Below are positions 1 to 8,058 of a stretch of 64,000 nt of DNA, one piece after another. The stretch is from positions 1-64,000 of the forward strand of contig CAZDET010000024.1 in NCBI GenBank assembly GCA_964504335.1, in the 5' to 3' direction. Position 1 is the first letter of the stretch. The number at the start of each line of letters is the position of its first letter. A program made the translations under genes and the position numbers. The notes under the pieces were generated by a model that did no database searches, was not told the origin of the DNA, and saw only the letters and a list, made by a program, of their open reading frames with translations. Origin of the DNA: CAZDET01 sp964504335. Its GTDB lineage: Bacteria > Bacteroidota > Bacteroidia > Chitinophagales > Saprospiraceae.

Positions 1-1
1 G

Positions 2-370
2 TCTTATCTATTTACCGCAGCAGTTGTGCTGTTCGGAACGAACATCCTCGTCGCGCAATCCGAAGTGGGCTCCTGGTCGTGGGAAGTCACTCAACAAGGT
101 CAAACCGTCAATAACATCATTTCCTTTGCAGAGGATGGCTCCTTTACGGTCGATCTGGGAGGCGACGGCAACACGGATATGGTAGGGGACTACACCATGG
201 ATGGTGACCAAATGACCATCAGCGATACCATGGAAAACAGCCCCTGCTCCGGAAAGCCAGGTGTGTATACCATCAAAGTAGAAGGGGATATGATGACCGT
301 CACGATGGTGTCTGAGGAATGCGAAGCGCGTAGGAGCGACGGACCGATCCTCATGACGCGTGTAGAGTAG
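2..370 (+). CDS. Lipocalin-like secreted protein, 5' end cut by window
   Basis: The open frame runs in from the left edge, so the true start lies outside the window. The first visible residues form the hydrophobic end of a signal peptide finishing near ILVAQ, so the product is probably exported. The mature part, about 95 residues, is rich in Gly, Asp, Thr and Met. It has the pattern of short beta strands (GSWSWEV, GDYTMDGDQMTI, KVEGDMMTVTM) seen in small lipocalin-like or META-like domains. Two Cys (SPCSG and EECEA) could form a disulfide. It converges on the barrel gene that ends at 373. The fold assignment is inferred from strand pattern only; the function is unknown. Confidence 0.55.
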   Translation, partial: SYLFTAAVVLFGTNILVAQSEVGSWSWEVTQQGQTVNNIISFAEDGSFTVDLGGDGNTDMVGDYTMDGDQMTISDTMENSPCSGKPGVYTIKVEGDMMTVTMVSEECEARRSDGPILMTRVE

Positions 371-372
371 TT

Positions 373-1650
373 TCAGAAGTACTGCCCCAGCCCGAGGATG
401 AGCCCTCGTTGCTGGGTATTGTACACATCCATTCCGTAGTCGATTCGCAGGATTGCCCCGTAGGCCGGTGGATAAATGAAACGAATACCGCCACCGATGA
501 AATGCCGAAACTGATCTGGGTCGAGCAAATCGCTCAATGCGCCTCCCGGATTTCGCCAGGTACCCATATCGGAAAACCCAACCACTTGAACGGCCAGTAG
601 GGGCTTGTCGAAGATGGTATGGCGGTATTCCGCGTTCAACACGGCCTGGGCAGTCCCACGATCGATGCGGTTTCCCACCCCCCGCAGATTGACGTGGCTA
701 TCGACCACAAAGGGAGCAAATGGCGTATCGTCATTGTTCGCAATTCCCAGGCGCAACCGCAAGGCCAGGTTGCCTCGCTTACCCGTTCGAATAAACTGAC
801 GGACTTGAAATTGAAAGCTGTGAAACCAGCTGCGGTCATCGATATTGTAGACGGTCTGTTGTAAGAGCCGCCAGCTACGCCCCCGGAGGTAATAATCAAA
901 GTAATCAATTCGGTTGCTTCGGTAGAGGGCCTTGGCCAGAAGCTTCGTCAGTGTAAGTGCTTCCGGACCGGGAGGGGCTTCCAGAAACTGCTCGCTGCTT
1001 TTGGTGTAGGTTTCAACAAATGCGGTACCGCCCAATTCCAGTTCTCTGAAAAAATCGATGTGCCGAATGATCGTCCCGCCAACGCTGTGGTTGTCATAGT
1101 CGTACAGCACGGTGCCTTCGGGAAAGTAGAGCGGCTCGCGGGAGGCCCACCGCTGGAGACTTGCCGTACTCCCCCAGGCGCTCCCTTTGATATGTGGTGC
1201 CCGAAAATAGAGCTGCCCCGAATGGCGGTTGTCGTTGTATTGATAGTGGGCACTTAGCAATTGGCCACGCCCGCGCCAGTTGACATCCGTAAATCCCAGC
1301 CGAAACCATACGTTGTCGCGTATGCCGCCAAATTGCACTACCGGAAGCAGTGTGCGCACTTCTGATACTTCAAAGGTTAGCACTAAGTTGGTTTGCACCG
1401 TATCGATCCGGTAATCGACCCCTCCGATACCGGGGATGTTGCGCAAGCGTTGAAGGTCTGCTTCAATCGATTCCGGCAGAAGAGTGTTCCCCGGAGTCGA
1501 TCGAAGAAATTGGTAGAGATAGTCGGCCTGGAACTTTTTCAGGCCGCTGAAATGAATAGTTCTAAGAGAGAGTGGAGTAGAGGGTTGGGCAAGTAAACTA
1601 CCGGCACAATAGATGAAAAGGCAACACAGCAGAAAAACTCGCAGCAGCAT
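373..1650 (-). CDS. BamA/TamA-family outer-membrane protein with one POTRA-like domain
   Basis: The product has 425 residues. A signal peptide (about 1-21, ending SLLAQ) is followed by one POTRA-like segment (about 28-100: TIHFSGLKKFQADYLYQFL, then LRNIPGIGGVDYRID). The rest is a 16-strand-type barrel with alternating aromatic strands that ends in Gln-Tyr-Phe, the usual C-terminal aromatic of outer-membrane barrels. It is shorter than BamA, which has five POTRAs and about 800 residues, and looks like the one-POTRA surface-antigen proteins of Bacteroidota. It starts 7 bp after the DUF547-barrel gene upstream, so the two are probably cotranscribed. Its cargo is unknown; insertion or export of a partner protein is inferred from the family. 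Confidence 0.8.
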   Translation of the reverse strand: MLLRVFLLCCLFIYCAGSLLAQPSTPLSLRTIHFSGLKKFQADYLYQFLRSTPGNTLLPESIEADLQRLRNIPGIGGVDYRIDTVQTNLVLTFEVSEVRTLLPVVQFGGIRDNVWFRLGFTDVNWRGRGQLLSAHYQYNDNRHSGQLYFRAPHIKGSAWGSTASLQRWASREPLYFPEGTVLYDYDNHSVGGTIIRHIDFFRELELGGTAFVETYTKSSEQFLEAPPGPEALTLTKLLAKALYRSNRIDYFDYYLRGRSWRLLQQTVYNIDDRSWFHSFQFQVRQFIRTGKRGNLALRLRLGIANNDDTPFAPFVVDSHVNLRGVGNRIDRGTAQAVLNAEYRHTIFDKPLLAVQVVGFSDMGTWRNPGGALSDLLDPDQFRHFIGGGIRFIYPPAYGAILRIDYGMDVYNTQQRGLILGLGQYF

Positions 1651-1657
1651 TCAGGGA

Positions 1658-3187
1658 TCAGATATTTATCCGGAACCCCAGGTTGTACGTGGCCGCTTGC
1701 CCGCCGGAGTTCTGGAGGAATTGGTTCGTGAAGTCCGTATACAATAATTCGAGTTCCAGGTTAGGGGTGAACTGATACTTGGCCCCAAAACCTCCCTGGT
1801 AAAAATAGTCAAATTCTTCCTGCCAGAAGGGCGAGTAGCTACCAAGGACATAAAAGATCGTCTTGCGGTTGGCATTAAAGCTAAAAATAGCGGTGGCGGG
1901 GGTGGAGAGGCGGTTAATGTGCCCATTCGCTTCGCTGCCAATATCTTCCCACCAAACGGCAACTTCGGTGAACAGGGAAAACCGATCGCCGATCGGAAAG
2001 TCGTTGAAGATTTGGGTAATCCAGATCGGACCGTCCCATTCGATGAAGGGCTGGGTGGCGCTGCCCGACAGGTCGTCGCCAATGGCAAACAGGAAGGCGC
2101 TTTGTATGGAGAAGTTCTGCCATTTCGGCACGGGAGCGAATCGAATTTGGGGGCCGAGGCCGGTCAGCCCTTGGCGAAAGCTACCCGAATCGCCACCGGA
2201 GAAGACGTGCAGCGGAGAGACTGGCAGCGCTTCGTTTGCCACCCGGCGGTACCGGCTGAAGAGACCGACGTTCAACCGGTCGGTCAGGCCGAATAGCACA
2301 CTTTGGGTGGAAGTCAGGAAAGTGGAGCGGTCGGTCAGGTTGCCTTCCGAGCCGGTGCGTTGGGAGTATAGATTATTGAAGAGCTTGATCTCGAAGGTGC
2401 CCTTTGGAATGGTCGAAGAAACAATGTAGCGTGCCGCATTGGTGGGGGGTACGGATAGGCCGCCGGTTTGCAGGGGAGCATCGTTGAGCGACCAGTCGTA
2501 GGGATAGTAGCGAACGCGGCCGGAGAGAGGAAGATCAGTCTGGCGGTAGTTGTTGATGAATCGAATTACTTCCTGGGGGTTTTTACCGAAATCGCTTTGG
2601 TACCAGTCGAAAATTTGGGACAGGCCCACCTCCTCATTGGAGATGCGAATGAAGTTCGGGTCGTTCAGGGCCAGCTTGGTCTGCATGTCCAGCTGTTGCT
2701 CCAAACGGTCGGGATAATAGGCAAAGTCGGTGATCGGCGGGCAGCCAAGGGCGCCGCAAACGAGCACGAAGTGGAGCCGGGCGTCTTGGTAGGGCCGGAT
2801 GAGTCGGTTCTTTTCCAGATTGTTTAAGGTAATTCGCTCGCCGGCCACCGGAAAGGTGGTGCGGTCGAAAAAGCCCGGTACGTCTTGCACGGAGGCGAGG
2901 GGATATGCTTGTACCGCGGCTCCAATGACGAGCAGGTTGTAGGCATTGATATAAAAGGCTTCTTTGGTGGCATCAGAAGCAGAGCGCAGCTCCGCCTGTG
3001 CTACAGCGTCGAGGAGGCTGGCCAGTTGTGCGTCTCCCTTGAGGTTTTTATAGTCAACTCGCCCCTGCCGAACGTGCTTCGCAAAGAAGCTATTGGCATT
3101 GTCGAAAAAAGTAGAAGTGACCGGCTGTGCTGACAGGGTGGTCGCAAATACAGCCAGAAAGAGGACGGAAGTGATATACCATTTCAT
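1658..3187 (-). CDS. DUF547 domain fused to an outer-membrane beta-barrel
   Basis: The product has 509 residues. A signal peptide (1-20) precedes a DUF547 domain at about 25-235. Its hallmarks are VDYKNLK, EAFYINAYNLLVI, NNLEKNRLIRPYQDARLHFVLVC in parts, GALGCPP and IFDWYQSDFG. After a linker (about 236-255) the remaining 250 residues look like a beta-barrel: VSSTIPKGTFEIKLFNNLYS, LTDRLNVGLFSRYRR, a run of alternating strands, and a terminal NLGFRINI. DUF547 proteins are normally free-standing and uncharacterised, so the barrel fusion is unusual. The barrel would anchor the domain at the outer membrane, with DUF547 facing periplasm or surface. It is followed at 7 bp by a BamA-like gene, probably in one operon. 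Confidence 0.78.
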   Translation of the reverse strand: MKWYITSVLFLAVFATTLSAQPVTSTFFDNANSFFAKHVRQGRVDYKNLKGDAQLASLLDAVAQAELRSASDATKEAFYINAYNLLVIGAAVQAYPLASVQDVPGFFDRTTFPVAGERITLNNLEKNRLIRPYQDARLHFVLVCGALGCPPITDFAYYPDRLEQQLDMQTKLALNDPNFIRISNEEVGLSQIFDWYQSDFGKNPQEVIRFINNYRQTDLPLSGRVRYYPYDWSLNDAPLQTGGLSVPPTNAARYIVSSTIPKGTFEIKLFNNLYSQRTGSEGNLTDRSTFLTSTQSVLFGLTDRLNVGLFSRYRRVANEALPVSPLHVFSGGDSGSFRQGLTGLGPQIRFAPVPKWQNFSIQSAFLFAIGDDLSGSATQPFIEWDGPIWITQIFNDFPIGDRFSLFTEVAVWWEDIGSEANGHINRLSTPATAIFSFNANRKTIFYVLGSYSPFWQEEFDYFYQGGFGAKYQFTPNLELELLYTDFTNQFLQNSGGQAATYNLGFRINI

Positions 3188-3234
3188 AATACAGCTATTG
3201 TACGGCTAAGCCGCAATGGGTGATTCAAATTAAT

Positions 3235-3582
3235 TTAATTAGATGCGGTTTCTGAATCGGAAAGCCGATGGAGGGCCTCTTCCAGTCGAACGGGCCCGAC
3301 AATTCCTTTAAACAGGCCCCGTACGGCACCTCGATAAATCAATAGCAAGACCGGATTACCGACGATCATCAGTTCCTGTTTAATCGTCTGGGAAGTCGTA
3401 CAGCCAAGCTTGTACGAGGCCACCGGGATAGACGACCGTTCCTGCACTTGCGCTACAATCTGATCGAGAAGCAGAAAGTCGTCGCCGGTTCGAGCGCATA
3501 GCCGCACGAAGACGGGCTCGGGATGATCTTCCAGGGCTTTCAGCAAATCGGGCAGGGTCTTGACGTATTGTACGGTTTCCAT
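3235..3582 (-). CDS. Thioredoxin-fold protein lacking a CXXC motif
   Basis: This is a 115-residue cytoplasmic protein with no signal peptide. It follows the thioredoxin plan: helix, strand (EPVFVRLCARTGD), helix (FLLLDQIVAQVQER), strand (PVASYKLGC), a cis-proline-like turn (VGNPVLLLIYRGAVRGLFKG) and a final helix. The usual CXXC is absent; one Cys lies in the first strand (RLCA) and another at KLGC. A classical disulfide reductase role is therefore unlikely, though a single-Cys redox or chaperone role is possible. It is divergent from the PAS/sigma-54 activator, and the shared 187-bp spacer holds palindromic repeats, suggesting common control. The fold call is fair; the function is unknown. 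Confidence 0.6.
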   Translation of the reverse strand: METVQYVKTLPDLLKALEDHPEPVFVRLCARTGDDFLLLDQIVAQVQERSSIPVASYKLGCTTSQTIKQELMIVGNPVLLLIYRGAVRGLFKGIVGPVRLEEALHRLSDSETASN

Positions 3583-3690
3583 GACGGTCGTTTGCCTTCA
3601 GGAAGCCAAAGGGTATGCCAATTTTAGATTTTTATCCTTATTTAATTGACTTACAGTCAGATGTGATTTTAAAAGTGTCGCCCCGGGGAT

Positions 3691-3724
3691 GGTATTTCGA
3701 AATACCGTTACGAAATACCGTAAA
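3691..3724. promoter_or_regulatory. Palindrome and repeated half-sites between divergent genes
   Basis: A perfect 16-bp palindrome, GGTATTTCGAAATACC (3691-3706), is followed by a further half-site CGAAATACC (3711-3719) inside TTACGAAATACCGTAA (3709-3724), itself nearly palindromic. CGAAATACCGT therefore occurs twice, 13 bp apart. The cluster lies 46-79 bp before the preferred start of the sigma-54 activator and about 110 bp before the divergent thioredoxin-like gene. It has the form of an operator for a dimeric regulator. The regulator is not identified. Confidence 0.5.
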
Positions 3725-3769
3725 ATTACGCTGATTCGTCTACCTTCCGGTCCGATCAGATCCATCCGC

Positions 3770-5182
3770 ATGAGGCAGCCGCCACTCAACCTTTCCGAAC
3801 TATCCTTCCGGGCGCTTAGCGACTTGCCGGAGGCCGTTTTTTGGCTCGATCAGAAAGGGCGGTTCCTGGAAGTCAATGCCATGGCTTGCCAAATGTGGGG
3901 ATATAGCCGGGAGGAGTTTCTGGAGCTGCGGGTGTTCGATATCAATCCAAACATGAATCCGGAGCGTTGGGCGGCCCACTGGGCGCAGCAACAGCAGCAG
4001 GTCGGATCATTTGAGGGAGTACACCGCCGCAAGGACGGTACCCTTTTCCCGGTAGATATCACCAACAACCTCGTCGAATTGCAAGGGGTGTACTATAGTT
4101 GTTCGATCGTACGGGACATTAGCCAGCGCAAGCGGAGCGAAGCCGCGCTGCGGGGGGCACTGCTCGAAATCCGGGAACTGAAGGAGCGCCTGGAAGCCGA
4201 AAATAATTACCTACAGGAAGAAATCGAGCTCAAAGAAAACTTTGGCGAGATCATCACCCGCAGTGCCGCCTTCAAGAAGGTGCTCAAGCAAATCGAGCAA
4301 GTGGCCGATACCTCCGCTACGGTGTTGATTTGCGGCGAAAGCGGAACGGGCAAAGAGCTCATCGCCCGTTCGCTCCACAAGCTGAGCCGCCGGGCCGACC
4401 GGCCGATGATTAAGATCAATTGCGCCGCCCTGCCCGCTAATCTTATTGAAAGCGAGCTATTCGGTCACGAAAAAGGGGCCTTCACGGGAGCCATCGAGCA
4501 GAAGATCGGCAAATTCGAACTGGCCGACGGTGGCACCCTCTTCCTCGATGAAATCGGGGAACTTCCCGTCGAGTTGCAACCCAAACTCCTGCGGGCCCTG
4601 CAGGAGGGGGAGATCGAACGGGTAGGAGGGCACACGCCGAAGCAGGTCGATGTACGAATCTTAGCCGCTACCAATCGCGATTTACCCAGGGAAATCGAAG
4701 CGGGGCGCTTTCGGCAGGACTTGTACTATCGCCTCAACGTGTTTCCTGTCGTTAGCATTCCGCTGCGGCAGCGCAAGGAGGATATTCCCTTGCTCGTTCA
4801 GTTCTTTTGTGAAAAACTCGGAGCAAAGCTTGGCCGGAGAGTCAGCGAAGTCCCCCAGCGGGTGATCGATCAGCTGACGGCCTACGATTTTCCGGGCAAT
4901 GTCCGCGAGCTGGAAAACCTGATCGAACGGGCGATCATAACGGCAGCCGATGGCAGGCTGCGACTCGGCGATTGGTTCGAGCCCGTCCGGCCCCGCAAAG
5001 AACCGGAAGCATTTGACACCCTGGAAGCCGTGCAGCGCAATCACATCATCCGCGTCTTGAAATCCACCGGCTGGCGCGTCAGTGGGGCGCAGGGAGCCGC
5101 CAACATCCTGGGGCTACCGCCCACAACGCTCTATTCGAAGATGGATCGACTGGGCATCAAGCGCAGCAACGAAGTCCGATAA
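3770..5182 (+). CDS. PAS-domain sigma-54-dependent transcriptional activator
   Basis: The product has 470 residues from ATG 3770. The longer in-frame ATG at 3689 would translate through the palindromic operator, so the shorter start is preferred. The order is a PAS domain (about 12-130: LPEAVFWLDQKGRFLEVNAMACQMWGY, then HRRKDGTLFPVDITNN), a short coiled coil (EIRELKERLEAENNYLQEEI), an AAA+ sigma-54 interaction domain, and a Fis-type helix-turn-helix at the C-terminus. The AAA+ part shows Walker A GESGTGKE, the GAFTGA loop that contacts sigma-54, and Walker B LFLDEIGEL. There is no receiver domain, so it senses through PAS rather than phosphorylation. No partner kinase is adjacent. A strong terminator follows. 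Confidence 0.9.
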   Translation: MRQPPLNLSELSFRALSDLPEAVFWLDQKGRFLEVNAMACQMWGYSREEFLELRVFDINPNMNPERWAAHWAQQQQQVGSFEGVHRRKDGTLFPVDITNNLVELQGVYYSCSIVRDISQRKRSEAALRGALLEIRELKERLEAENNYLQEEIELKENFGEIITRSAAFKKVLKQIEQVADTSATVLICGESGTGKELIARSLHKLSRRADRPMIKINCAALPANLIESELFGHEKGAFTGAIEQKIGKFELADGGTLFLDEIGELPVELQPKLLRALQEGEIERVGGHTPKQVDVRILAATNRDLPREIEAGRFRQDLYYRLNVFPVVSIPLRQRKEDIPLLVQFFCEKLGAKLGRRVSEVPQRVIDQLTAYDFPGNVRELENLIERAIITAADGRLRLGDWFEPVRPRKEPEAFDTLEAVQRNHIIRVLKSTGWRVSGAQGAANILGLPPTTLYSKMDRLGIKRSNEVR

Positions 5183-5224
5183 AAACAACCCCGGCCTACC
5201 ATCGGGCGGCCGGGGTTGTTTTTA
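5181..5224. terminator. Strong bidirectional rho-independent terminator
   Basis: A 16-bp perfect stem, AAAAACAACCCCGGCC (5181-5196) with GGCCGGGGTTGTTTTT (5208-5223), encloses an 11-nt loop. It carries a T run on each strand. It lies between two converging genes, the sigma-54 activator stop at 5182 and the alkaline phosphatase stop at 5257, and can serve both. Confidence 0.93.
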
Positions 5225-5256
5225 TTGATTGGTTAGCTGTATGAAACAGCGACTAC

Positions 5257-7614
5257 TTACTTCTTAACGATAGTAGCAACTTTGCTCTCGCCACCGTCTT
5301 CCTTGATGTGTACCAGGTAAGTACCATTTTCGTAGTTCGCTACGTTGAGATCAACGATGTTGCGGCCGGCGATCAGAGCCGTCTGCATTGCGTCCAGGCG
5401 CTTTCCGCTCATGTCGAACAGTTCGACGGTAGCGTTGCCTTCCAGCTGGCTGTCGAACTGGATGCGGGCCAGGTCAGTGGTCGGATTCGGGAATACGGCA
5501 GTTTCCTCGACGGGCACTACATCTCCGAAGTCAAACAGGTTCGCGCAAGCACCGGCCGGAGCTACAGCAGCTGCCACAGTGGCAGGGTCCGCGTTCTTCA
5601 TGAAAGAAGCTCCGATGGCCAGCGGGGTGTCTGCGGAGGTAGCCAGGAAGGTCATCGTTAGGGTAGCCGTTTCACCCACCGGCAGGTTGCTGATTGTCCA
5701 CACGTTATTGCGGTAACGACCATTTTCACCTGGATCGAGGTCGATCAAACGAGCGTTGAACGGACGGTTGATCTGTACCATGATATCGCTACCGGCAGAG
5801 ATATCGGTATTGCGAACCTTTACCTCCATGGTAGTCGGTTGGAGATCGCAGTAAGTCTCATCGGTCTCGATGGTGATACCCGCGTTTACGTTGAAGGTAG
5901 AGAAGTCGTCCAACCCGAGAAAGTCCGCCATGATTGGCGTCAGGTCGGTGTTGTCGAGCAGGCCGCGGCCGGTGATCTGAGAAGCGTAAGCACCACCTAC
6001 GTTGTCGTCGCCACCTACCCAGATATCCTGCGGCGTGTGGTTGCCAGGCGTACCGAAAGCACCGTTACCGTTGGTGATCGGGTTAGAACCGAAAGAAATT
6101 ACCATGCGGCGAGCATCGGGGCCGGTAGGCTGTGGCCACATTTGGCCCTGGAATTCGTACAGTTCGTAGTCGGGGAACCAACCGGGTACGTCAAACTCGT
6201 CGTCACCGCGCTCGATCATACCAGGCTGCGCGTTGGAACCACCGAGGGAGTTAGACGGACGCTCGGCATAAGTACGGATCATAGTACCGTTGCCCTGCTT
6301 GTCTTCAGAGTCGTGCAAACCCACGATGGTCAGACCACCACACTCGTGGTCGGAAGATTGGAACAACAGTGTTTCCATGGAGTTATCGGCCATCAGCTTG
6401 CGGCCTTCTTCGATGGCGTAGTCGAAGTCCAGCACCTCCTTGATGAGGTAATCGGAACCGTAGATGTTTTCGAAGGTAGGAGCAGTCGGGTTGTCACCAC
6501 GGATGCCGTAAATCGCATCGGGGTCTTGGAAAGCTTCTTCTTCAGCTACTACCTTGTAAGCATCACCTGTGTCGTTCAGTACTACAGAGCCCACGTTGGC
6601 GTGCTCCATGTGGTCGATACGGCCACCTTCCACGATCAGGAAGAAGCCCTTATCGCTCTTGCGCTTCAGTACTTCGATGGCAACCTGAGTCATTTCCCAC
6701 AGTGCGGGTTCCCAGGGCTTGCTGATCTGGCGCTCCTGCTCGTAAGTGGTGTGAGAAGCAGTGAACAGCCCCAGCAGCTTTTTGTCGCTGTTAGCGTAAG
6801 AGTCGAGGTCGAGCTTCATCAATGCGTCGCGGCTGTTTACGTACTCGAAGCCAAGGTTTTCAGTAGCGTATTCAACCAGGTCGCGGCTGTCGCTGCGACG
6901 ACGGCCCGGGATACAAACGGGGTTACCTTCGTTGTCGTTGATCTGATTGCCTTCGCTATCGACGATCGGCTTGCAGATGTCGCTGGGGTAGAAGTGACGA
7001 GCACCACCACCCATGACGACGTCCAGCTCAACCCCTTCCTTCACAGCAGGATATAGCCAGTGTACAAGGGTGTCGTACTGCTCGCCCAGCAGGGCAGCGT
7101 ACTCTTCCTGGGTAGAAGCCAGGTACTGAGCAGCAATTACGTCTTCCAGGCTTCGGCTCCAGGTGTGGGCAGCGAAGTCGGCGGGGGTAGCGTGCGTGAT
7201 GCGGGTAGAAGTAACCAGACCTACTGCGTAACCCTGCTTCTTGGCCGCTTCCAGGATGGTTTCTACTGGAGCCTGCGTCAGCGGATCCCAAGCGATGGCA
7301 TCGTTGTCGATCTTACCGTTCTTACCGGCAGCATAGCAAGTGGCACCGGGAGCAGAGTCGGTGATGAATCCGTTGTACGAGTGTACGGTTACGGTTGCCT
7401 GGTAGCGCATGCGGTCAGCAGCCAACAGGCGGAAGTTCGGATCGTCGGAGTAACGGCTACCCGGCTGGCCCTGTCCAAGTGCCAGGCGAGCAGCAGTCTT
7501 AGGAGCCAAGCCATATCCGTCTCCAATGTACATGATGACGTTCTTCTTCTGGGAGAAGCCGTCTACCGCTACACACATCAGTGCAGCGAAGAGAAGTAGA
7601 CCTAATGATCTCAT
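5257..7614 (-). CDS. Secreted alkaline phosphatase (PhoA family) with T9SS sorting domain
   Basis: The product has 785 residues. A signal peptide (1-21) precedes a PhoA-type metallophosphomonoesterase. The metal ligand Asp32 lies in YIGDGYG and the nucleophile Ser87 in FITDSAPGAT. Further metal-site motifs are GGRIDHMEHANV, QSSDHECGG and GNHTPQD, matching the two-zinc site of E. coli PhoA. The catalytic part is longer than PhoA, with an inserted segment rich in Asp and Cys (SDICKPIVDSEG to GNPVCIPGRR). A DUF11/Ig-like domain follows at about 575-670. The T9SS type A sorting domain covers about 705-785 (VFPNPTTDLARI to ATIVKK). It should release phosphate from organic esters at the cell surface or outside. 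A PHO-box-like element was not recognised. Confidence 0.93.
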   Translation of the reverse strand: MRSLGLLLFAALMCVAVDGFSQKKNVIMYIGDGYGLAPKTAARLALGQGQPGSRYSDDPNFRLLAADRMRYQATVTVHSYNGFITDSAPGATCYAAGKNGKIDNDAIAWDPLTQAPVETILEAAKKQGYAVGLVTSTRITHATPADFAAHTWSRSLEDVIAAQYLASTQEEYAALLGEQYDTLVHWLYPAVKEGVELDVVMGGGARHFYPSDICKPIVDSEGNQINDNEGNPVCIPGRRRSDSRDLVEYATENLGFEYVNSRDALMKLDLDSYANSDKKLLGLFTASHTTYEQERQISKPWEPALWEMTQVAIEVLKRKSDKGFFLIVEGGRIDHMEHANVGSVVLNDTGDAYKVVAEEEAFQDPDAIYGIRGDNPTAPTFENIYGSDYLIKEVLDFDYAIEEGRKLMADNSMETLLFQSSDHECGGLTIVGLHDSEDKQGNGTMIRTYAERPSNSLGGSNAQPGMIERGDDEFDVPGWFPDYELYEFQGQMWPQPTGPDARRMVISFGSNPITNGNGAFGTPGNHTPQDIWVGGDDNVGGAYASQITGRGLLDNTDLTPIMADFLGLDDFSTFNVNAGITIETDETYCDLQPTTMEVKVRNTDISAGSDIMVQINRPFNARLIDLDPGENGRYRNNVWTISNLPVGETATLTMTFLATSADTPLAIGASFMKNADPATVAAAVAPAGACANLFDFGDVVPVEETAVFPNPTTDLARIQFDSQLEGNATVELFDMSGKRLDAMQTALIAGRNIVDLNVANYENGTYLVHIKEDGGESKVATIVKK

Positions 7615-8058
7615 GAGTGAATTTTATTGATAATAGAAAAACATAATAGACGACCAAGGCCAGCAGAATTCAAATTATTCTCTGGCGAAATATGAAGTGA
7701 AAACAAACACAAAAACGTACAGCCGAGCAAATGCACAACGCACTACTCAGCAAGCTCTATCAATATGAAATCCGTAATGAATCAACCAAAATCGTTGATG
7801 TAGTCGGGTTCAGAAAGTGGTGCTATCAGTGGTGATTTGGGGCAGGCCAAAGAAGTAGCCTGGTAAGAGATGTTCCTGGGGGTCAATCATTAACGACCAT
7901 GCAAAGGTCGGTGAAATCAGAAAATACCGAAAATTCAGAAAGTTAATCTGTCATTAAGAAAATATGGTCCATGTTATGCGATTATTAATTCGTTTTTATC
8001 ACCCAACAAATCATCGCAGGAAATTTTTCTATGACAATGACCACTAATTTTGTATTAA
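7615..8058. other. 444-bp AT-rich intergenic region between divergent genes
   Basis: The alkaline phosphatase gene points left and the sensor-like gene points right, so both promoters should lie here. The region is distinctly AT-richer than its neighbours. No open frame with coding character, tRNA or strong hairpin is visible. TAATTTTG at 8045-8052 fits the Bacteroidota -7 element but has no clear -33 partner and would give an almost leaderless message. Confidence 0.4.

Noticed and set aside
3598..3625. Possible -24/-12 sigma-54 promoter before the thioredoxin-like gene (TTGGCATACCCTTTGGC on the minus strand)
   Set aside because: The GG-to-GC spacing is 11 rather than 10 bp and the TTGC box is not intact.
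5839..7056. Long plus-strand open frame (405 codons) inside the alkaline phosphatase gene
   Set aside because: It is antisense to a strongly supported PhoA-family gene and has no recognisable domain; high G+C third positions open such shadow frames.
8045..8052. TAATTTTG as -7 element for the gene at 8059
   Set aside because: No TTTG at the right distance upstream, and it would leave almost no leader.
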